Of a stretch of 57,500 nucleotides of DNA, positions 21,123-31,030 are shown one piece after another. The notes below the pieces were generated by a model. That model was given only the letters and a program-made list of their open reading frames with translations. It had not been told where the DNA came from and ran no database searches. Numbering within the stretch: the stretch's first letter is position 1; every line of letters starts with the position of its first letter. A program made the translations under genes and the position numbers. Source of the stretch: Prorocentrum cordatum. Taxonomy: Eukaryota; Sar; Dinophyceae; Prorocentrales; Prorocentraceae. The stretch covers positions 5,001 through 62,500 of the forward strand of contig CAUYUJ010016157.1 in assembly GCA_963575745.1 (NCBI GenBank), given 5' to 3'.

Positions 21123-21304
21123 GATCGGAGGTCGACAGGGCCCCCACGCTGAAAAGCCAATCGGGAACCTGCCCCTTTTCGGCTCTCGAGGGGAGTGGCG
21201 TATCGGCCGCAGCGTTAGCGGGCTTGCGCCCACGGGATCTGACCTCGGGCCGTTTTCATTGAAGGGTGTCTTGCCAAAGGGGTTTCTGGCCACCCCCGAT
21301 AGGG
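21123..21304 (+). mobile_element. TCGGGG MITE (family H), old copy
   Basis: The middle aligns with the young copies at 31543 and 33478 (TTTTCGGCTCTCGAG, GCTTGCGCCCRC, CCTCGGGCCGTTTTCA). The ends ATCGGAGGTCGACAGGGCCCC and GGGGTTTCTGGCCACCCCCGAT are diverged inverted repeats. Confidence 0.7.
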
Positions 21305-21309
21305 GAGTT

Positions 21310-22040
21310 TCTCCACCCGTTTTGCACGCGAGGGGCACGCTACGTCACCAGGAGGGCTTATGTTCACTGAGGGGACGCGAGCACGATCCGCGTTCCTGGC
21401 GCGACAGAGGAGGGGGCGATGCTCTTGGCGTAAGTGCTGACCTGAGTTGCCCAATCGTCGGGAAGAGCAACCCTGAGATCCCAGCGTCTGGCGACTGGGG
21501 GTCGTAAGGGTTGTTATCGACGGATCCACCGCGCCAGCCGATGGTAGCGGGAACTGGCTTTGGAAACGCTGCTGCCTCCCGAGCGACTTCGTAGAGAAGG
21601 GACCAGCCGCCCACCAGGGCCCATCGCGCAGGTCCCGCACGCATGTTGGGCGACCAGGACGGCAGCGCTAACAACAACAAACTACTTCACACATGGAGGC
21701 AGCCACAACCCCACCTTGATCAGGCGATCGCAAGCATGGATCAAGGGGTCGTGGATTAGCGACGGGTCCCGCTTCCATGGGAAATCGCGGATTTCCGCCG
21801 CCGAGCGAGGCAGCATCGGCCGCATTTTTGGGGGGGACCTCCCCCGATCCGTGGATGTGGCGACAGCGCGCCAAATCTATGGATCGTTAATCCATGTTTG
21901 CGCGCCCCCAACCCTGGCGCATCCCCCCCCGCAGCAAAGGGAGAGAGTCGCCAGCGCTGCCAGAAGAAACGGGGACCCATGTGCCAAAGTTGCTTGCCAA
22001 CGTCCTTCATCAGAGGAATAACAGCTACCGATACCGCTGC
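21310..22040. other. Gene-free stretch
   Basis: Mixed sequence, with no convincing coding frame and no long array. Confidence 0.5.
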
Positions 22041-22107
22041 TCGCCACGGCTGGATTATCCTGGAAATCATGGTGAGAACGCACCCCCGGAGAGGTCCAGT
22101 TGGAACA
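22041..22107 (+). repeat. Dispersed repeat G, copy 1
   Basis: Shares GGCTGGATT..CCT.GAAATC.TGGT and CGCACCCC.GGAGAGGTCC with 32641-32697. Borders beyond this core are unclear. Confidence 0.65.
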
Positions 22108-22309
22108 ACTTTTGCCCAGTTTGGACGCTCCAATCGGTTCCGACCCCCCCTGTCCAGGTCCAGGGGAGGGAGTTATGGGAGGGGCCGATACGCATCTCCC
22201 GGACGCGCAACCCTGCCTTCCCAACACATGAGTAGCACCCGAATATCAGCAGATTTAGCGTTAGTCTTTGGATGCAGCTGCCGGGGACCATTACAGACCC
22301 CAGGTGTGC

Positions 22310-22450
22310 GACGCCAGGGCGCTACGCGTGCCAGGCGCGTTGCGCGTACCATGCGTGTCACGCGTGCCGGGCGCGCCTCGCACAGTGGGCGCGCCAGGCG
22401 CTCCTGGGGCCCAGGCGTGCCAAACACGCCTGGTGCGCCAGATGTGCCAC
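22310..22450 (+). repeat. GCGTGCC-rich minisatellite
   Basis: About a dozen degenerate units built from GCGTGCCAGGCGC. The motif is partly self-complementary, so alternate units can pair. Confidence 0.7.
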
Positions 22451-22454
22451 GTAC

Positions 22455-22653
22455 TTTATGCTGCTCCTATCGCAGTTAGGGACCACATCCCAGCAAAAAA
22501 ATCGAACACCCCGAACAGTATCGAAACAATGTCGAACGAGTATTCCCTCCCAGGGCCCGAAGCGTGAAAACCATCCAGTTTCGGTATTATCTTGGTGCTC
22601 GAGTTTTTGTCCTGGTGGTCAAGGCTACAATACATAGGTTGGAACATCATAGC
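22455..22653 (+). mobile_element. Dispersed element B, copy 1
   Basis: Aligns with 25035-25265 and, reversed, with 30641-31030. The shared core is AGTATCGAAAC.(A/G)TGTCGAACGAGT, CCTCCCAGGGCCC and TTTCGGTATT(A/G)TCTTGGTGCTC. Weak terminal inverted repeats (TATGCTGCTCC and GGAACATCATA) suggest a small DNA element. Confidence 0.8.
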
Positions 22654-22659
22654 ACGTGC

Positions 22660-23540
22660 GCCACGTGTGCCGCATGTTCAGCGGCGTCAGTTGCGCCCCG
22701 TTCGGGGCACGCGCAAATTGTGCCAGGTGCGCCCGCGCACATCAAAGAACTTGTCGTTCCACCATCCCTGCCGATAACCAAAGGACAATCGCGGCGGAGT
22801 GGCCATCATCATTTTTGGTGGTTTTACTCCCGTCCCCGTGCAGGGAGTTCCGCAGGTGGTCGATGCGATATCGCATGCGGCCCGCCCTCCACTGTTTTGG
22901 CGTATTATTTATGTTCATGCTTCCGCTTCCTCATCCCCTCATCCTGGTCTCACCATTCATGATTCCTAACGTTGAACTTTCCGACTGCAGACCCAGTTCG
23001 GTGGCATCGAGGTTCAGACAAATTTCAAGTTTCGATCTGGTCATTTGCAGCAGGTCGGCACGCGCGGAGGAAACCGTGGATGGATGAACACGTAAAGATT
23101 TCCAGCAGTATGTGGAAGGTGTGGCGGAGAAGAGCAGGATGATGCGAATCCGCGCGCAGGAGTCTCGGAAGCAGGAGGGTTAGCTCGTCTTCCAGAGGCG
23201 ACAGGCGCTTGCCGAAACGATCCTTATCGCCGCCGCCGCGCTGATCGGAGTGAGCCTGCCGCTGCGCCCAGCCCGCGCACTGCGCGCAAGCACGCTGCTG
23301 CCGCAGTGGTGTTTTGTGTTGGTCTTTTCACTTTCCGTCCACGCGCTGCAGGGTGATCTCGTCCCTCTTCCGCACTACGCTGTGATTCGGTAGCGAATCA
23401 TGGGAGCCTTGTAGATCTTCGCGACTCCGCTCTTAGAATGCACCAGCGTCGATTGGCGCCTGGTAACCGATGAGGTAGCGCCGACTTAGCGTCGCAGATC
23501 GGTGTCCGGCGGACGTCGTGGGGCCTCGGCGCCGGGAGGG
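22660..23540. other. Gene-free stretch
   Basis: Mixed sequence including GCGCAAATTGTGCC-like short palindromes near 22700-22740. No gene is seen. Confidence 0.5.
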
Positions 23541-23547
23541 CCAGGAA

Positions 23548-23650
23548 GTTCCTCCTCCTCCTTTTCCTCCTCCTCCTCCTCCTCCTCTTCCTACTCCTCC
23601 TCCTCCTCCTCCTCCTCCTCCTCCTCCTCCTCCTCCTCCTCTTCCTACCC
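23548..23650 (+). repeat. (TCC)n array
   Basis: A near-pure TCC array, the opposite orientation to the arrays at 2.3-18.6 kb. Confidence 0.96.
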
Positions 23651-23867
23651 CTGCTCCTCTCCTTCATCCCCGATCATCGACCCCCCTCCTCCACCCCTCC
23701 TCCGCCTCGACGGTCGATCCCCGGGCCTCGATGCTGGCCGCGCGCTGCGCCCGCGCCCGCGCGGGCCGCGCCCGCGGCCGGGGGGGGGGGCTTCCCAGAG
23801 CGCCGCTCGCGCGCCCCTCGGCGGGGGCCGGGAGCAAGCAGTGGCGAAGCGTCCCGGCGCGCCTCCT

Positions 23868-23972
23868 CCTCCCCCTTTTCCTCCTCCCCCCTCCTCCTCC
23901 CCCTCCTCCTCCTCCTCCTCCCCCCTCCTCCTCCCCCTCCTCCTCCTCCTTCTCCTCCTCCTCCTCCTCCTC
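23868..23972 (+). repeat. (TCC)n array
   Basis: TCC units with CCCCC interruptions. The 220-bp spacer after the previous array is very GC-rich. Confidence 0.95.
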
Positions 23973-24099
23973 CAAGTAGAATTCTGCAATGGATTAGTCA
24001 AAAGATCGAGAAAGAGGGTCACAGCATATTGCCTATCATCAAGCAGTGGCGAAGCGTCCCAGCTCGCCTATAGCCCCACCAAACAATCGGGGGCGGAAA

Positions 24100-24250
24100 A
24101 GAGGGGGATATCATGGCGGGGGCCATGATGTTTCCCAGATTTCACGGCGCCTCTTCTAATTTCATTACGTCCCTGGCCCCCCCGCTGGGCCGCGCACATG
24201 CCGCCGGTCATGATTTGCCCCCCCCCCCTCTTGGACACCCCCCTGTTGGC
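24100..24250 (+). repeat. Dispersed repeat D, copy 2
   Basis: Matches 19243-19436 nearly base for base in the core (ATGGCGGGGGCCATGAT, GTCCCTGGCCCCCC). It ends in CCCCTCTTGGACACCCCCC. Confidence 0.85.
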
Positions 24251-24254
24251 CGCT

Positions 24255-24455
24255 CCTGAAGCAATGTTCTAAGAACTTTTTGTGGTTCCCACGAAATGTT
24301 CTTAGAACATTTCTGGCTGGGACCGTCTTGCTTTCACACATCGGGTTTATGTTCTAAGAACATGGTTTTTATGCTTAGAACATTTTGGGGTTCTAAGAAC
24401 ATTTCGTGGAACGACTATAGGAATGCCGGGACGGTCGGTCCCTGCTCAACGGGAG
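24255..24455 (+). repeat. Dispersed repeat E, copy 2, with TGTTCTAAGAACA palindromes
   Basis: Carries six copies of TTCTAAGAAC/GTTCTTAGAAC, an inverted-repeat motif that can pair among copies. Only one clear copy survives in the partner at 18975-19147. Confidence 0.85.
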
Positions 24456-24516
24456 GCGCGCCGCGCGCGGGCGTCGGTGCTCGAGAGACGGGACGGTGGT
24501 CAATGCAAACGGGGGC

Positions 24517-24816
24517 CAGGGCGCCGGACCCTGCAGGACCTTGCAGAGCTCGGGGGCCCCCAAGCGGGGTGGTGACCACGCCGCGCGGCGTGTCGGTGGG
24601 GGCGCGGGGGCGCCGCGCGGTTTTGGAGTTCGGGCCGTTTTCCGAGGACGTCTCGGGCGACTAGGGCCCCCGAGGTCCCGAGACCGTGCGCTGGCGGACC
24701 GTGAGGTGAGGTCTCGATGGATTTCGAGGTCACAGCGCGGTTCGTCGCCGCACCGTTTCGGGGCTCCAAAAGAGTCCGGGGCGCACTGGTGCAGGATCCT
24801 GCAGGATCCTGCAAGG
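24517..24816. mobile_element. Inverted-repeat element U (about 300 bp)
   Basis: CCGGACCCTGCAGGACCTTGC at the left pairs with GCAGGATCCTGCAAGGCCGG at the right. An internal block (GGTCACAGCGCGGTTCGTCG, CCGCACCGTT) recurs at 54408-54466. It is non-coding. Confidence 0.65.
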
Positions 24817-24932
24817 CCGGACTGACTTGGGTCTAGGTTGACTCAGGTCAGAAGATCCCCGGGGGGCGGCAGTTTGTCGGGAGCCCGCCTCGCGGGTATA
24901 ATGTTGCGCGGGACTGCGCCGTGCATTGTTGC

Positions 24933-25010
24933 ATCGGGCGTGTCTCTCCGCAGGGGCAATTTTCAAACATAGTAAGAAATACAGTCTGGGGACGACTGTT
25001 CGGCTACATC
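24933..25010 (+). mobile_element. TTAA MITE (family A), left-end fragment
   Basis: ATCGGGCGTGTCTCTCCGCAGG followed by the family interior ACAGTCTGGGGACGACTGTT. No right end is found before element B begins. Confidence 0.75.
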
Positions 25011-25034
25011 CTGGGTCACGTTTGAGCATGGCGT

Positions 25035-25265
25035 TGACAGTTTATTGTTCCTCCAAGCTCCGCCTTCTGGTTTACGTTGTTATCATCGTTATTCAGGGCC
25101 GCATCCCAGAAATCAGTTCGAGCGCCCAAGAGTATCGAAACCGTGTCGAACGAGTGTCGCCTCCCAGGGCCCCACACGTGCAAACCCTCGAGTTTCGGTA
25201 TTGTCTTGGTGCTCAAAATTATTTCAGGTGGTCAATGCTAAAGTCGTCTGGAACATCATGTATGG
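25035..25265 (+). mobile_element. Dispersed element B, copy 2
   Basis: Same core as 22455-22653, with GGAACATCATG at the right end and TTATTGTTCCTCC at the left. Confidence 0.8.
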
Positions 25266-25534
25266 GGCCTTGGCCCGACCGAAGCGTCGTGGGGACGCGC
25301 ATCAAGACACCGGGCGCTCTTCGCTCGGGCGCCTCGTGCGTCTTCGCTGCGCGCCCTTCGCGGTGGCTGCCCGCGGGTGTTGTTGAGGAGCCCCCTTGGG
25401 TTCTCCAGGCGCTTTGGGCGCCCCCCCCCTCCCTGGTATTTTTTGCGCGCGGATGTCTTCGGACCATGATCCTTGCCAGGTTATCGTTGTCGCGTCCGCA
25501 CTGCTTGAGCCGAAGGTTGATAGACCTCCTACCC

Positions 25535-25660
25535 TGACACGTGGATTAGCGAATTGGCCCTTTACGGTTCGCGAGAGGGCGTCGCGACCGTCATTTTTAC
25601 GGGTCCAGGTCCGTCGGTTTCGGTCTTAGGCCGGTTTCATTAAAGGTCGGTCTGCTAAAG
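25535..25660 (+). mobile_element. TCGGGG MITE (family H), degraded fragment
   Basis: Shares GACACGTGGATTAGCGAATTG, CGAGAGGGCG and GGTTTCATTAAAG with the young copies. The terminal repeats are lost. Confidence 0.65.
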
Positions 25661-26127
25661 GGAGGAGGGCGGCGAGAGATTCCCCAGAAAGATCCTGCGA
25701 TGTGGACAGAGGCAGGGGCCTCGAGCGAACTCCAGGCACGGGCGGGCGCGATTGCGAGCGACACTGACCAGTTGTTATTGTTGTTTTGTCGCCTTCTTCG
25801 CCAAGGAGGCTGCGCGGAGTTTTCCGGGGCCACGAGGTGGCAAATAGCATCAGGTCGCCTTCCCCGTCCGCCTCCTTCTACTCCCTCCGGTCCTTCATCC
25901 TTCTCTTCATCCTCGTGTTCCTTCTGGCCCCGAATCCTGATGCTCCCCTCCCATCCTCCATGCTCTCTACGCTTCGCCGACGGCCTTCCTACGATACTCT
26001 GGGATCCACCTGAGGAGGAGTTCGGGGAGGCGGCGTTCGCCCGGCGATCTACGAGGAGCAAGACCACGGCGTGATGTCCGTGGTGCCTGGCCTGGACAGG
26101 GGTGGAAGGGCGCGAGGAGGAAGAGAT

Positions 26128-26155
26128 GTAGGAGGAGGAGGAGGAGGAGGAGGAA

Positions 26156-26241
<86 letters not shown>

Positions 26242-26305
26242 GGAGGAGGAGGAGGAGGAAGAGGACGAGGAGGAAGAGGAGGAGGAGGATGAGGGGGAGG
26301 AGGAA
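26128..26305 (+). repeat. (GGA)n array
   Basis: GGA with regular GAAGAGGA interruptions. Confidence 0.96.
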
Positions 26306-26465
26306 GTGGCGCGAGGAGGAAAAGTTGAAGCATGATGGATCGCTTGTGGTTTGCTGTAGCCCTTCGTTGGCCCAGAGGCCAGGCCAGAGCGAGGCCCCAT
26401 AAGCCAGTGAGACGCCCAGGCGGCCCTGCCCCGAGTGACCCAAGGACCGAAATCTTGAGCGCAAG

Positions 26466-26744
26466 GTGAGGAAGAGGACGAGGAGGAGTAGGAGGAGGGA
26501 GACGAGCGAGGAGGAGGAGGGAGAGGAGGAGGAGGAGGAGGAGGAGGAGGAGGAGGAAGATGAGGAGGAGGGGAGGAGGGGAGGGGAGAGGGGAGGAGGA
26601 GGAGGGGAGGAGGGAGGAGGAGGAGGAGGAGGAGGTGGAGGGGGAGGGGGAGAACGAAGAGGAGGAAGAGGAGGAATCATAAGAAGAAAAAGAAAAACTA
26701 ATTACAGGAGGAGGAAGAAGAGGAATCATGTGAGAAGACTTCTG
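26466..26744 (+). repeat. (GGA)n array
   Basis: A second GGA array, separated from the first by 160 bp of unique sequence. It directly abuts the composite element that follows. Confidence 0.95.
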
Positions 26745-27366
26745 AAATAAGAAACAGCCAGTGTTAACGACTCAGCATGTTGGCATAAACGCGATAGGCC
26801 ATTACAACGTGAGGGAACCCGTTGGAAGTCAGCCGTTCGAAGATTCTGGAGCATGGGGGAAACGTCCGGAATCGTGCCCGAAGGCCATTCCTGGGAAGTC
26901 AACACCGCGAACCCTTGTTGTACCTCCATGATCCTCAACCCTTCGAAAACACAATGTCTGGTACGTTAAGTATGGGAATCCGTGGAACTCTTGCAAAGCT
27001 TATAAACGAACGTGCGCGGCGCTAAGGCGAGAGCCACAGTTTCAAAAGGGACCGCCCTCCATCCGTGAAGCCCGTACAATTTGTAAAAACGAATGGACGC
27101 GGCGCTAAGGCGAGAGCCACATTTTGAAGATGACCCGCCCTCCATCCGTGAAGCTCCAGCAGTTTATTGCTGAAGAAAAAAGGACACGTGCGCGGCTCTA
27201 GGGCGAGAACCGCAATTCGAACACGACCCGCCCCTCATCCGTGTAACTGTTGCTAGTTTTCAGCCTCAGAGTCATAAATGGTGAGGAGGCCTCAGGCGAA
27301 ACGCCTGGCCCAGCCTAAAAATTTGCCTCGGGGTGCGACAGGGAGAAGTTATGTGTAAGGAAAAAG
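26745..27366 (+). mobile_element. GGA-bounded element with ~80-bp internal tandem repeat, copy 1
   Basis: Internal units start near 27010, 27093 and 27187. Each contains GCGGCGCTAAGGCGAGAGCC, then CCGCCCTCCATCCGTGAAG, then an A/T-rich spacer; a partial unit precedes them. The tail GGCGAAACGCCTGGCCCA...TATGTGTAAGGAAAAAGG runs straight into (GGA)n. The same layout occurs at 52085-52757. No open frame survives. Confidence 0.85.
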
Positions 27367-27475
27367 GATGGAGGAGGAGGAGGAGGAAAACGATGACGAG
27401 GACGATGAGGAAGACGAAAAGGGGGAGGACGAGGAGGAGGATGACTTGGAAGAGGAGGACTTGGAGGAAGAGGAT
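27367..27475 (+). repeat. (GGA)n array bounding the composite element
   Basis: GGA/GAC units starting at ATGGAGGAGG, which is the shared edge of the composite element. Confidence 0.94.
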
Positions 27476-27721
27476 ATCTCCTTCTCAGGAGAGGGATCTG
27501 GTGTAATCCTCGCGGCCCCGCGGCGGCCTCGCGTTTTCCAGTGTTGCCCAGTTGTGTGGCCCGCTCGTGGCCCGCAGGTCGCGCTGGCGCGGCTCCATCC
27601 TGGCCCCCTCGTGACCTTGACGGCCGAGGCGGAAAAAGGGAGACGAACGACGAGAGATGCTGGGCCAATTTTCTACCACCGCTGCCATATGTAGGACGGG
27701 GCGGAAGGGTAGGATGGGGAG

Positions 27722-27790
27722 GTCCTGCTCCTCCTCCTCCTGCTCCTCCTATTCCTCCTCCTCCTCCTCCTCCTCCTCCTCCTCCTCCAA
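27722..27790 (+). repeat. (TCC)n array
   Basis: A short TCC array in the opposite orientation to its neighbour 250 bp upstream. Confidence 0.94.
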
Positions 27791-27874
27791 GCCCCCCCTC
27801 CACCAGTTCCGACAGCACGTGCCCAACCCCCCCCAGCGGATCCAAGGGGGGCGAGTTTTGTCCCAGCCAGAGTA

Positions 27875-28055
27875 CAGTGGAGACCCATGCCAAAAAAACA
27901 TCCTGCTTGCCTCCAGGATTCTCCGGGTTTCTTAGGTTTCTTTGTTTTGCCATGGAAAGAGCGCGACGTTACCCATACAAGAAAATCCATGGCCGTCCTG
28001 GGTCTCAGGGTTGGGTTTTTGTTGTGGGAGGTTTCTTGTGGACTGGTCTCCACTG
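27875..28055 (+). mobile_element. Tc1/mariner-like MITE with TA duplication
   Basis: CAGTGGAGACC at the left and GGTCTCCACTG at the right form perfect 11-bp terminal inverted repeats, bounded by TA on both sides (27873-27874 and 28056-28057). A TA duplication with CAGT-type ends is typical of Tc1/mariner/pogo. The 181 bp have no coding capacity. An older copy lies at 551-728. Confidence 0.85.
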
Positions 28056-28135
28056 TAGGCCTCTTCCCCTGCCCCCCCCCTTCCTTCACCTGTGTGTGCA
28101 TGCTTTGGGGGGATTCATGGTATTGATGGTTGGGT

Positions 28136-28138
28136 TGC

Positions 28139-28170
<32 letters not shown>

Positions 28171-28275
28171 CAACACAAAACACACACACACACACAAAAA
28201 GAAAGATAGAGAGAGAGAAATAAAGAAAGCGAGAGAGAGAGAGAGAGAACATGCGAGAGAGAGAGAGAGAGCGGC
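28136..28275 (+). repeat. (GA)n and (AC)n microsatellites
   Basis: GA arrays (28136-28165, 28205-28275) with an ACACACAC block between. Confidence 0.95.
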
Positions 28276-28279
28276 TTAC

Positions 28280-29577
28280 CAGACGACCGGACCGAGGTAT
28301 AAGATCGAGGTCGGCTCGGGGAGTGTACCCTCATGCTCTTCGTGTCTGGTGGGTGCTCTTGTGCATCCTGGGGAAGGGCACCGTCGAATGTTCGTCGTCA
28401 GTCTGGCCGGCGGAGTGTCTCACGTTCTGCAGGATGTCATATCTTGGGCCCAGTTGTACATCTCATATCTAGTGGCGCTGCTGCGCATATCCGCCACCGC
28501 GCTTGTGGAAGCAACGTAGCGGGACAGCAGCGGGGCGAGGCAGGCAAGGCCGTTGTGGGCCAGTGTCTCCCATGTTGTCCTGGAGCTCGACGGCGGCGCC
28601 GGAGGAGGCCAAGATGGCCCCAGACAGCTCCCGCAGATTCGAGACCTGCCCGGAACGTCCAAGTGGCCTCAAGATTCTTTTACAGGGTTTCCAGAATTCC
28701 AGCAGGCTCCGAACAGTTTTTAAAAAGCTCGCAAGAGGTTTTCAAAGCACATAAGAGAGCCCCCAGAGCCTTCGACGGCCCACAAGGTCCATCACGCGCC
28801 TGACCGGCAGTTTAGGTCGACTGACCAGCACGGCAGACCAGCGTGGCAGGCCATCATCATGGACTGGCTTTGGCAGGGTATCCGAACCATTTGGAGGCAT
28901 CTTGGAGGCTTCTCGTGGGCGTCTTGGAGGGATTTTTGGGGCCTCCTGGGGGCCTCTTGAGGGCCTCTAAGAGCCTCCTGGGGGCGTCTTGGGGCCGAAG
29001 GCTCGAAATTTTATTTGGTGTTCCCTCTCCGGACCCCTTTTTGGGCCTGTCAAGACGGCCCTCGTGGGCCGTCTGGGCGCCTCTTGGGCCGTCTTGGGGT
29101 CTTCTTAGGCCGTCTTGGAGTGCTCTTCGGGGCCTCTTGGGCCGTGTCGGGGCTATCTCAGGGACCTCTTGGGCCGTGTTGGACGCTGTTGAAGCTCACG
29201 AGGCGAATCTGCTAAACATGAACGTTTTCTTGAAGGCATGGCATGGATCGGTTGTTGCTCTTTGGCGTCCTGGCGCGATGTTTCGGCGACTCGGGGCCCT
29301 CCTGGAGCGTCTTGGGTGCCTCTTCGGGCCAGTTTTGGAGCCTAAGAGACCCGTTGACCATGGGGACGGGAGGGCTGGAGGGGAGGGCTGGAGGGCTGGA
29401 GGGCTGGAGGGGCGGGCGAGCGCTGGGGACGTGCGATGCTCCGTGGAACTGCCTTTTCCCACACCTCGTTTGTGGGCACGCCCTGTCCCTAGAAGGCCCC
29501 AAACGGAGGGAGCCTCGGGAACGCATCTTGGGCTCGGTGCGTCGGGTGGCCCTGACCATTGATTCGCAAGAGTCGAA
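28280..29577. other. Gene-free stretch with degenerate GGGCCTCTTGG minisatellite
   Basis: From about 28890 to 29190 a degenerate unit (GGGCGTCTTGG, GGGCCTCTTGG, GGCCGTCTTGG) is repeated more than 15 times. A short (GGGCTGGAG)n array lies at 29373-29413. No gene is seen. Confidence 0.65.
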
Positions 29578-29930
29578 AGGGCCCGACACACACAGACACA
29601 CACACACACACACGCACACCTGCCGCTGCAAACGCGGTCACGAACTTGTTTAATTGCACATATACACACCCATAAACCGTCGTGGATTTATATACATACA
29701 TAAGCATGTATACACAGGAATGAATGAGTATGTGTCTATGTGTGCCGTACTGTATATATATAGAGAGAGAGAGAGCTACATGCGATATAACATGTAGACA
29801 CATATACATATATAACTGCATGATTATAGACAGGTATCCAGGTTTGCATACACATTGTGTGAGAAAGAGGATGAGAGAGAGTGAAACCTAGAGGGAGGGA
29901 CAGGGAGAGGGAAGAGAGGGAGATTTGACA
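29578..29930 (+). repeat. Cluster of AC, AT and GA microsatellites
   Basis: ACACACAC (29588-29618), TATATACATACATA-type sequence (29645-29820) with GAGAGAGAG (29763-29775), then AGAGAGGGAGGG (29850-29930). AT content is much higher than in the rest of the window. Confidence 0.85.
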
Positions 29931-30640
29931 TAACCATATCGCGAATCACAAAAAGAAACTCGATGTGCAAGAGAGAGAACGGCTGGAATTGATTATCGTT
30001 TGGTGAATGTGTGTCGCTAGTTGCTCGACGTTTGGAAAGTGTCTCGTGCAGATCTGCCACTCCCCATAGGACGTGTCCGATCTTCAACATCTTTCCGTAC
30101 CGCCATACGTTGTGGACCCGACGGATTTGCAATCTTATGATATCATTGTGGTGACAGGGGGCGGCGATTGCGGGAAGGGCTCAAGTTGCCACATATGTTG
30201 TCCTCACGTCGTGTGAAATTTGTGATAGTTCGCCGTTTTCGACCACATTTGCCAGCTAGGTGCAGCAAACAAGACGAACATCAGCTCGCATGTGGACGAC
30301 TACCTCCATCAGATGCTTCAGCCATGTTGAGTGGTCACCATCGCGCTCTGCCCCCCTGCGTAATCGTAGATATAGCGCACAGCCACAAACTCGCGACATA
30401 CATTGACGACTCAAACATGTGAGTGCGTATTACCACGACCTGCATGTGCAGATCTCCCGCATGGCAGGCCCGACGCGTATCCGAGCGTCCGTCGCAATAC
30501 CGTCGTCCAAAGTGTCAACCGTCGATGTGCTACATACTGGCGCGTCCTGGCACCACCCACACGTTTCAGTGTGCACCGCTGCCTTCACTGCATCTGGTGT
30601 CCTCTTCAGGGCATGAGCGCTGTGGTCTGCAGGAGGTGCA
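29931..30640. other. Gene-free stretch, lower GC
   Basis: Mixed sequence without arrays. The open frames are short and no conserved motif is seen. Confidence 0.5.
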
Positions 30641-31030
30641 GGCCCTGACCGTATGCTGAGGCTGGTATCATGCTGTTCCCACCCGCTTTCGCCTCGACCA
30701 CCAGGAGGAATGTCGAGCACCGAGAGAGACAGGACCGGGAGACCCGAGGGCCGTCGCGCGTCGGGCCCTGGGAGGCGATACTCGCCCGACACCGCTTCCG
30801 TACTTCTCTGGGTGCTCGAGATTCTCTCTGGGACTCACCACCCACCAAACCACCCCAACCCAACCCGAAGGCTCAGATTTACCCTTGATTTCCAGTGGGG
30901 GGGGTCTGGGAACATTGAAAAAACACACATGGAACCCGTACCCCCCCCAACCCGAAATTCGCGTCTTCGGGTTGGGTTGGGGTGGTCTGGTAGGTAGTCA
31001 GGGACGTGGTCCTCGAGCACGACGGGAGCA
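30641..31030 (-). mobile_element. Dispersed element B, copy 3 (reversed), split by a MITE
   Basis: Reverse orientation relative to the copies at 22455 and 25035: GGGCCCTGGGAGGCGATACTC and TTCTCTGGGTGCTCGAGATT are complements of the family core. The family sequence is interrupted after CTGGGAC (30833) and resumes at 31001 with GGGACGTGGTCC. Confidence 0.8.
30834..31000. mobile_element. 167-bp MITE (family I) nested in element B
   Basis: The terminal inverted repeat continues inward to a core where 26 of 27 bases pair (30844-30870 against 30965-30991, containing CCACCCCAACCCAACCCGAAG). GGGAC is present on both sides (30829-30833 and 31001-31005). Removing the insert and one GGGAC restores the family B sequence, so the 5-bp duplication is well supported. 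Confidence 0.9.

Noticed and set aside
26745-27366. CRISPR-like array (regular repeats with spacers)
   Set aside because: Only three to four long, diverged units with related spacers in a eukaryotic context; it is a tandem repeat inside a dispersed element.
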